A DNA stretch of 16,148 nucleotides from assembly GCA_028565635.1 (NCBI GenBank), contig JAOXYB010051945.1, positions 6,643 to 22,790 on the forward strand. Reading direction: 5' to 3'. The translations under genes were made by a program, and so were the position numbers. The number at the start of each line of letters is the position of its first letter. The stretch's first letter is position 1. The stretch comes from Phoronis ovalis (Eukaryota; Phoronida; Phoronidae). Shown here one piece after another: positions 1 through 9,800 of this stretch. The notes beneath the pieces were generated by a model that was not told where the DNA came from, did no database searches, and saw only the letters and a list, made by a program, of their open reading frames with translations.

Positions 1-140
1 TCATGTTCTAAGATTCCAATGCTACTGGATGCATCTTTCTTAATATAATAGTATCATGTTCTAAGATTTCAGTGCTACTGGATGCATCTTTCTTAATATA
101 ATAGTATCATGTTCTAAGAGTTCAGTGCTACTGGATGCAT
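1..140. repeat. 53-bp tandem repeat, about 2.6 copies, cut by left edge
   Basis: The unit starts TCATGTTCTAAGATTCC at 1, again at 54 and 107. Copies one and two differ at only a few bases (AAGATTCCAATG versus AAGATTTCAGTG). Copy three agrees through GGATGCAT at 140 and then diverges. The array probably continues left of the window. It lies in the contactin intron before the Ig2 exon. Confidence 0.95.
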
Positions 141-627
141 TCTTATATATAAATAAGGTACTACTAGTGATTCATGTCGAAACATTTTTCATTAGGCTAT
201 GCTCCAAACATTGAAATGGTTTAAAAGGAGTATTCTTGTGAATTTAGCACCAGCTTCATTGTGATACTTCGAATTGATGTAAATATTCTAATGCCAGTCA
301 TATCTGGTCAATCTAAATAATTGTGTTTGTGATGCTAAAAAACGCAAAGGCGCAACATATAAATGTTTCTACTGTTCCACTTTTAGTTGTACAAGGGGGG
401 GGGGAAGATTCTTTATGACTCAATCCCCTTGATATATGTTATGCTTTATAGCCTAATACTATGTCTTTGCTAAATGAATTGTTTAGAAACCAACCACTCA
501 TATTTCTTTTATTGAATTGCCTTCTTTCCCTCCTGAACAACCCTCGGCTATTGCTACTGCAAAATGTACAATGCTGTCTGTTTGCTTTAGTTTAGTACTA
601 CTTTCTTATCAATCTGTTTTTTTGTAG
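141..627 (+). other. Intron sequence before the first contactin exon in view
   Basis: AT-rich non-coding sequence ending in the acceptor before 628. It contains a run of ten G at 395-404, a natural slippage or sequencing-error site. No exon with usable splice sites and an Ig2-like peptide was found here, so the first half of Ig2 must be further left. Confidence 0.7.
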
Positions 628-831
628 AAATTACTTTCCAGTGGTACAAGGACGATTCTTTGAACTTCGTTCGACCAGAGTTCAAACCATACATCTTTAT
701 TTCAAACAATGGAAAGTTGTATTTTTCTTCCATCAATAATGAAGACGGTGGCGACTATTTTTGTCTTGTCTCCACTCCAGATGGACAAGGTCATAGTTCA
801 CCAGCTAATCCAATCGAAGTACAGACTGCCA
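628..831 (+). CDS. Cont: Contactin exon: second half of Ig2
   Basis: Acceptor TTTTTTTGTAG precedes 628 and donor GTAAGT follows 831. Both flanking introns are phase 1; the first two bases finish a codon begun upstream. The peptide starts ITFQWYKDD and holds the core W, then NGKLYFSSI and the GDYFCLVS segment with the second Ig cysteine. The NG.LY pattern before the cysteine is characteristic of contactin Ig2. The first cysteine must be on an exon left of the window. A TTG at 660 is internal leucine, not a start. Confidence 0.9.
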
Positions 832-3800
832 GTAAGTACTATCACAGCTTAATCTATATTACGTGAACCATGTAAAAATTATAATTAATAAACAAAGACA
901 AATATGACACTTTAAAGATAAGTTTCCCATTCTATATTTTGTGGAGAGCTAGCACCATATTACTTTGTAAATCAGTATCATAAATTTTCCAGAACGTTTT
1001 AAATAATTGATATTTGTTTGTTATATTATATGAAACTCTTTTTATCTCCTGTACAATTAAAGGTAATTTTGAAGCCAACAAGGTCATTGCTTTTTTTTTT
1101 GAACTCAGTAAGTTAATAAAATTTCTGTAATATTCATGTACCTTACAAGATAATTTAATAGCTAAATTAACTGTTTTCAGACTTTCAAACGGTTGAGCCA
1201 GTAATTATGAGTGGCTTTCCTGTAATCTTTCCTAATTCCCCTGCACGTGGTGATAATGTTCGTGTGGAGTGCTTTGCCTATGGAACGTGAGTATTACAAT
1301 ATAATTGACTTGGTTCTGTGAAATAATCACACTCACTTTCATTTTTGTTTATATAGCATCCCTTATAGCAAGCTGTTTGATACAACAAATCTTTTTTTAT
1401 TACACCTTTTTCTTTATTTTATTTTCATCTAGTGGAGACTTACAGTATGACTGGTCGAGAACTGATGGCAATGCTTTCCCCACCCAGGCACGTAAAGAAG
1501 ACCATGGTCGTGTCCTTGTCATTCCTAATATCCAGCTGAAGGATGCTGGGACATATAAATGTTCAGTGACAAGACTGTCAGGAGCTACTGTTGAAGATAC
1601 AATCAATGTCAGCCCCCAAGGTTGGTCATCCTTTGCTCATTCCATAATGTTACTTCCAAGTCAGTAAAGAGAAGTAACTCAAGATGTTATGTTCATACGG
1701 TGGTATCCTACTGTCAATCAAAACTCTATTACCATAGGTTCGACATCTTTTCTTCTTAGTGAATCAATAAGAAAACAAAATAACATGACACAAGTGTTTA
1801 CCTGAGGATAAAGATATCGAATCTCAACAGTTCAGCATTTGAGCCTTGCAGAATCCAGCTTGAAACCTTGTTCTGGTATAATAGTAGTAATTAAGCTTTA
1901 TTGCTGTTGGCGCTGTGGCACATTGTCACCTGTGTGAAAGCGCAGTTTATGACAACTAGTCATATTTTGGGCACTTCACTGTGAGTTTCTTCTTGTTCTA
2001 CTATTCGCTTGGAAACTGATTACTCTGTATAATACAAGTATCTATATAACTTTCTATACATGCACACGTCTGAAATTAATGTGTTATTGTGTCTTCTTTT
2101 TGACCATTGATTTGCTGAAAGTTCTTTTTCATTGCTGTGTTTCTATTTTGTTATATTTATTTCATGTTAACTTGTAGGTTTCCAGAACCAATCATTTAAC
2201 TACCTAGTGATACTTTCTGTATCTGGACACAGTAATGAAGGACTAATGTTATGCAGTCTGCTATATATTGTGAGCCATGTGTGCCATTAAATGTTTTACT
2301 TTAGTACAATTCTTTTGCAGCAACTCCTTACTTTGACTTTCCACTGAAAAACAAGTATGTTGATAGAGGAGGTAATGTTGAGTGGAAATGTCGAGGTGAC
2401 GGAAGACCGCCTCCAACATATGCATGGTATAAAAATGGCGAAACATTTGATGCAAGTTCTTTGAGTGCTACTGATAGACAACGCATTAGTTGGAATGCCG
2501 CTCTGGATATTCTAAAAATCAACAATACTGACCCAGATAAAGACAACGGAATGTATCAGTGTGCTGCCACCAACCTGCAAGGAACTAATTATACTGCAGC
2601 AGAATTAAGAGTTTTATGTAAGTTTCACTTGGCTGAATTGATTCACTTTTGGTATAAGATTTCTTTTTGATTACAGCCAGAAAAAAAAGCGTGCAGTTGA
2701 TTTAATGATTTAAAATTAAAATATTTTCAGCATTTACTACAAGATGGTTCCGTCATGTTTGCTAGCTAGCTATCAGTAGGCAAAGAAAACTAGATCTGTA
2801 GTGTTGCATGACGACAAAGTGTATATGGCTTCCAACACAGTTTTTGACATGGCAGCCATTTTGGATTCCTGATAGCCACTAAATTTTCCATTACAAATTA
2901 TCTTAAGAACCCAGCAAACATTTTAAACCAAGCTTTGTTGAAATCAGTACAGTACTTTCCGAGTTATCAAAGAATACCTTTTTACACGACAGCCATTGTG
3001 AATCCTAGATTGTCACCAACATTTTCCCTTCAATTTTCATCTCCAGAACCTAGCAAATATTTTGATCTAAGTTTCGTTGAAATCAGTCCAGTACTTTTCA
3101 AATTATCAAAGGATATGTTTTTGACATGGCCGTCATTTGAATTAAAGTTGGGCATCAACCTTCTGACATAATCAAAACTTTTCCACTTCAGGTCCATATG
3201 AGCATTCCTGGAAAAAAGTTTTTTAATCTAACTAGTACTTTCTGAGAAAATCTTTGAACAAAATTTGCTGAAGGAAAAAAGAAATCAGAAAAGGAACCTA
3301 TGCAACAACTACTTATTTATTCCAACTTTGTTATTGGATGCCATAATAATCTTTAACACTTGTATTTATGCCCATAAATATCTACTACAATTTCAGATTT
3401 TTTTAAATCTTTTCTTAAGCTCTGTTTCTGTTGTCAATTTCTTTGTTACTAGTATAATTTTTATGTTATGATGTTCAAGTCATATTTTATTGATTTAAAT
3501 ACATCGATTTCAGCATTTGCGCCAAATTTTGATAAATACCCAATGACTCCTGAAACGTTGGGAACGCTTGGTGGCAATGTTACAATTCCTTGCAAACCAG
3601 AAGCGGCTCCCAAAGGTACAAAAACTTGGAGGAAAGATGGCAGTACGTTGTCCTTGTCCACGTCTAGTACTGCTCGTGTGCGTATGACTTTAGATGGAGG
3701 TCTGTTTATTACCCGGCTTAATGTTGGCTTAGACGAAGGCTTATACACGTGTACTGTGAAGAGTAATCTTGGGGAAGCCTCAAACTCCACCAAATTGCTT

Positions 3801-6800
3801 GTATTTGGTAAGTTTATCACAAAAATTACGATTTTGTCTTCTGCTAAATAAGACAGACACACAACAACTAGTGCTTACCTTCTCTCGTTTTTTTTTGTTT
3901 TTTTTTTGCTTAAACTTAAAGAAAATGTTGCTACCTTTATGGTCAAAGGTCTTGCCTTTGATATGTACTAATTTTTGAACCTTTACTGAAAACTAGTTAT
4001 TCGCATTAAATTTTCTGATAACTTTCAATAAAAAAACTTTCAAGAAACAAATATTTTGCACTTGTTTCATATCACCATTCCTCTTCTTAAATCTTGCGTT
4101 TTTGCCATTTCATGTCCCTGCTATTTTACCTGATCAAGGCACGCCAGTACATAGTGTGATAATTGTACCATTGTGATAATGTTACCTGATTTCATCTTCA
4201 TGTATACATTTTCGTTAGTTATTTTGCTTTGGTCAGAAAATCCAACCTTTGTTAATATGTAAGCATTTGTTCATGGAGAAAGATAAACATAAAACTATAC
4301 TCTCAAGCAAGACACAAGGTGGCATTTTAACTCTTCCATATGGTGAAACTCCTTTTCATCATAGACACATTTCTTTTCAAGTAAATTTAGTCAGAAAATC
4401 TCTTTATCTAGAATATGGGCAAAAATACAGTAGCTAATTACTAAGGTGATTTTATCTAAGTACTAAATCATAGCCATATCTTGCCTAGGTGCTGCTCAGA
4501 TGAATCTGCCTCCACAAAGGTTGATTGCATACATTGGGGAAGATGTCTCAAGAACTCATCGTAATATGAGCTGCGAAGCTACGTATAACACACGCATGGA
4601 TATAATCTACCTTTGGGAACACAATGGACATGTCATCAATTTTAGACGATCAAGCCACATGTTTTATCAGGTTGGTAGGAATGCTGTTATACTATTTGCC
4701 ACTAAAAACTTCGTTTATCGATCAACTATTGTTACTAAAGAGCTTTTAAGCTCTTACCAGATTCTGAGATATCGGCAACAATTAAACAACTATCACATAC
4801 ATTAAAGCGTAAAGTAAAAAAAGTAGGTATAAATATGGATTATGTTGTTTTTTTACTTCTCGTTTTCATGATTGTGGTAGACGCAAAAACTCGCCTCATT
4901 ACTCACTGTAGATTGTCACTCATATGTAAGAACATTAAGCTCTCTACTGTGATTTTTAACTTGCTCACACTATTTATACACTAAATATGCTGCTAACAAA
5001 TATAAGGCAAGGTTTCTGGTAGTTGCTAATGATGTTACAACTGATGTTTAAATTTTATGTGCTTTTTTATTTTTTTTCCACAGATAAGTGTTATCAATTT
5101 ATGTTTGTTAAGTAAAATCCCACTATGTATATGTTTCAGGGAGAAGGGGCATATGCTGGTTACCTTTACTTCAGAGCAATTACATATGAACTGGCTGGAA
5201 TATATCGTTGCATTGCTAGATCGCCAACAAATGAGATAGCTAGAGAAGCAGATCTTATAGTGTATGGTAAGGCCACAAAGCAAAATAGAATCAGTCCTCA
5301 TACCACAATCATACTAAATGTACTGGGAAGTACCATGATTTTTGCTCACTGGTATATTGGGTATTAAGAAATGAGGGACAAAGAGGTGATTTTGTTGAAA
5401 AGAGTTGACAACAATATACCATAAACTTTTAAAAATTATTTTAGAACACAAGGTATGTGTTTATCATTGTTTTATGTAATCAGATAAGAAACACTCGGTA
5501 CATCTTAATCTGATGGTTGTTCAACTCAGAACTAGTTTTTTCTGTCTACAGCTGGTATTAAACAGATCTGCTATAGTGTTAATTTGACTATTTTAGGTCC
5601 CCCCGGTGAGCCATCTGGTGTTTTGGGAGCACCAATGAGTGCCACCACTGTTAGATTGACCTGGAATCGGGGCTCTGAGCATGGAGAACCAACAACAGGA
5701 TATATCATTGAAGCTTTTAACGAGCATGTCGGAGAATGGGTCCAATCTGCAGGTGATTCATTTTCGTAAATTTTTGTTTGTAATTAAGTAGAGCTCAGTT
5801 CTAGCTTCTTCGGTTTCTTATATGGTGATAAAATGTTTTTGTAAATACAGATTATGTACAAGAATTAACTGGTTCTTTACACTAGTAATAACATGATACA
5901 GTTTCTATCTATGAAGTAGGGTTTTAGGTGTACGAAAATAGTTCAAAGCTTGCTCCCTTTCTCATCAAAATGACCTAAGCAACTGTTTGCAGGAACCAAT
6001 AGCTAACAAAAAATGAAATGTTTCTTATCGTGCAGTAGGTGTGTAAAAGTTACGTCCGTCTGAATTTTCGCTAGTAATATTTGCATTTTATCTGTATCTT
6101 GAGCATCCGTAACAAAACACATTTCAGTATCACTATCCAGACATGGTTTGATTTGAGTGTCTTTTTCATTTCTCTAGAAATTGATGAAAATGATGTAACA
6201 ATTAATGACCCAAACAGCAAGGATAACCGTCAGAAGGTGTACACCGTGGGAGAACTCAATGCATGGAGTACCTACAAATTCAGAATCAGATCAAGGAATA
6301 GTAGAGGACTCAGCAAGCCTAGCCTACCTTCTCGTAAGTTTACATTATACAATTTTTTTCAACTTATCAGATCACAATTTTCAACCTTTTGGCATTTAGA
6401 TTTACAAACTTGTAATCATAATGTTTCTAAAAATATATAATTTTTGTATATCTTGCCACTAGGTTATTTCATTCTCGATTCCTTAACCCAAGGTGCATCA
6501 TTATTCTGTATTACCACATTGCGGACAGAATTGTGTGCGTTATATTATACTTATTATTATATTGCTGCAGAATCCTGCGGAATTGCTAGTTTTTTTTAAT
6601 AACATAATTTAATCAAGATCAAACTCACCAAGCAATGCCGCTGTTTACAGGAGCAAGAAGGTGCTACAAGCATTTTAGGACACATTAATTTCATTGAAGA
6701 CATCTGAGCATGTCTGAAGGTTCTAGAAATGCTCGTTGCGCCATCTTTGAATTAATTCAGTAAATAGCTGTGGTGCTGCTGTGAGTTTGATCTGTTATTA

Positions 6801-9800
6801 AATGAATATTTTTGACAAAAATAGCAATTTCAAATTATTTATACGCAAGTTTACAGAATTTGCTGTTTCTCATGCAGAATTTGTCATTTCTGTTGCAGAA
6901 TAAGGAAAAAAATTGTTGCAGAAATTTTTCACTACGGTTTAGAGTCTTATTATTACTTCAATCTACATTTCATCGGGAGATTTTTATGATAACTGTGAAG
7001 ATATAAAAAATAAGAATGTATACATGAATCAAAGAAATCTTAAAAATAACAAAATATGCATGCAAGCACGACTGTTAAATAATTATGTAATCTTATTTAT
7101 GAAACTACAAGCAATTTAAATTAAAATATAGATCCAGCATTGAGAGTGTATGCAGATTGTGTTCAATGAGATTTGTCTGTACTTTGTTGTATCTGTATTG
7201 CAGTTGATTACACCACATTTCAAACTCAGCCTAGTGTAGCTCCAAGAAATGTTACAGGAGGAGGTGGAAAAGTAGGAGCTTTGGTTATAAACTGGGAGGT
7301 ATGGCTCACAAATTAGTAGTAGTAGTAGTATTCTATTTTAATTAATGTAGACCATGTGAACTTACACAAATCTTTCTTTAGGCTAGCTTATAAATGGCCA
7401 CCAAGCTTCAAATCTGTTTAGTCTCATTGTTAAATGATTGAAGTCAATGATTGTATCAAACTGCGTTTGAAAAATTAGCGATAATCGGGAAATTGAAATA
7501 GAAAATGCAGAATTGTCTTACAAACAGTATGTTACGAGGTGAATTCTATTAGATGTCGTGAATAGCATAAATCTTAGGTATTGTACTTTCCAATGTTAGT
7601 TAAAGTGGTAATACTATAAAGTAGCTATTACAATTAAATTTAAAATTTTTTTTTCAGCCCCTTACTCGTGCTGAGGTACATGGTCTTGGTATTAAGTATA
7701 CTGTTTACTGGCGTACTCCAGGACAGACGGATTCTGATTGGAATAAGGTAGGTCATGGTAACATATTAATATGTTAGAATCAAGCTAGGGAAGAAGATGT
7801 TGCTAGTGTCAAAAAAACTTGTGATGATAATGTACGTTAAATATCTGAAATAAGAGCTCTGTTATTTATTGGGCTATTTTTTGAGAAAGAGTGTATAAAA
7901 TGTGCAGAATTCTTGCCTGACAGAATTTATTATCTAATTGCAATTAAAATTAATCACATTGATTAAGTAGTAGATTCAGTTTTAGACTGAAAAATGTTTT
8001 TCTGTTTTAAATAGATCGACATTGTGCTTCCTGGGGATGCCAAGATGGGGCGCTATGTCATTACCGTGGGATCAAATAACTTTTATAGTGACTACGAAAT
8101 AGCTGTTCAGGCAGTTAACGACGAAGGAGCTGGTCCACTGTCAGATGTGGTCACCATCAAATCAGCAGAAGAAAGTAAGTGTTATCTCTGTTCAGACTTA
8201 CTATCGTTTGCAACGAAATGTGACCTTGTGTTATAGTGGTATTTCATTTGTGACGTCGCATTTTATAATCAGGACATTAGTTATGCAGCAAAGGCATTAC
8301 CGCATTAGCTTGAGCTGCAGCGGGAACATTCAAATTTAGAATGCGAACGCTTTGTGATGATATGATAATGATGTAGATTATATTTTCACAAAGATTCCCG
8401 TTGCGACTCAAGCTAATGATACGTCTATAGCTGGAAAGAAGAAGCTTTGCTTGGATAATTTAAAGGCGGATTTATGAAGACCGTAGGGTGGATATAGGTG
8501 TTAATAGCTAGGTGGTATTATTTTAAAATGACCTTGAAAGGCGGGTTAACTTGATTTGAAAATTAGATGTTTTCCACACTTGTCAAGCGGAAAGCTCTGA
8601 TACATAGACAGATTAGTTCTAAAACTAAAGCAAACTACATCCACTGTGATAGGCATCTGACTGCAAAAGCAGACATCTTGTTAAGAAAAAAAAATGTAGT
8701 TTGTTTTAGATACTCTTTATTTTGAAACCATGCCCCAGTAAATCTATGTTTGATGTTTTACAGTGCCGGCAGCCATCCCTGATGGAGTGAAAGCAGAACC
8801 GTACAATGCTACAGGTATCCGTGTATTTTGGAATCCAGTTGCCGACAACAGAGAAACGGTACAAGGAAAACTGAAGGGATATTTGGTAAGATCACACAAA
8901 CTCAGCTTTTGATAATTACAATATAATGATAGTTTACGGAGGAGCGAGAATCTATATTCTAGAATGAACTTTTCACAATCTGACGTAGTGTTCAAAATAA
9001 ATCTTAATAACTTTGATTAGCTTTCTTGTTCAATGATAAAGTTACTAAAAATATACTTTGAGAAATGTTTTACTCGTAACTTATATTCATTTGTGATTTG
9101 TGCAGATATCGTACTGGCGTCCAGGTATTGAGCAGGAAGATCATGCAGAAAGAGCTACAATACTAGGACAGACATCTTCTGGCATTATATTTGGTTTGCT
9201 TCCAGACACATACTACAGAGTAACTGTTAACATCATCAATGGGGCTGGCAATGGAGACAAATCAGAGAGTTTTTATCAAAGAACTCTCAAATCTGGTAAT
9301 AGTTATACTGACGATTCATTCAAAGATTTAACCGTAATGTTTAATTTGTTCTACACTTCAGGAATTGTTAAAAGAATTATAAAATGTCGTAACTGTCTAG
9401 CAAAGAATTATCAGACATGTTTTTTTTGCAATGAATCCAGTAATATGCAACCTTAGAAATTGTGAATGTTTGTATGTGATTGTACAGTGCTAGCAATTGT
9501 GACTCATGTAAGAGGTCACAGCAAGTGTTCTATTTGAATTATAAGCAAGTGAATAACTAGGTGCAGCTGTCATACTAAACGCCTTTGCAATGCTTCCATT
9601 ATTTGTTTCTGTATGTAATATTTTATTTATAAGAAATTTCATCAATTGAAACTTTTTACATGAAATGGCTGTCAATTAAACGTTTGGCTTTGTTTTTCTA
9701 GCACCTATTAACATGCCAGAAGAGTTAACAGTTCGCAGAATAAGAAAGGACACCATTAAACTAACATGGCGTGGTGTCAGCACTGGACAAAATGAGGAGC

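Larger units (their letters stand above)
8175..8763 (+). other. Contactin intron (FN2/FN3 boundary, phase 1)
   Basis: GTAAGT...TTACAG intron of 589 bp. It holds two separate inverted-repeat structures (8303-8418 and 8625-8709), each listed on its own. No coding content. Confidence 0.85.

Noticed and set aside
395-404. Run of ten G
   Set aside because: Too short to be a G-quadruplex with separate tracts and likely a simple homopolymer; noted only as a possible sequencing-length error.
2935-3171. 78-residue plus-strand open frame
   Set aside because: It lies within the degenerate ~139-bp tandem repeat in an intron; openness follows from the repeat.
3461-3862. 133-residue minus-strand open frame
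   Set aside because: It is the antisense shadow of the Ig5 exon, whose sense translation is clearly contactin.
4738-4755. Hairpin AAGAGCTT-TT-AAGCTCTT resembling a bacterial terminator
   Set aside because: This is a eukaryotic intron and no T tract of terminator type follows; eight-base hairpins are expected by chance.
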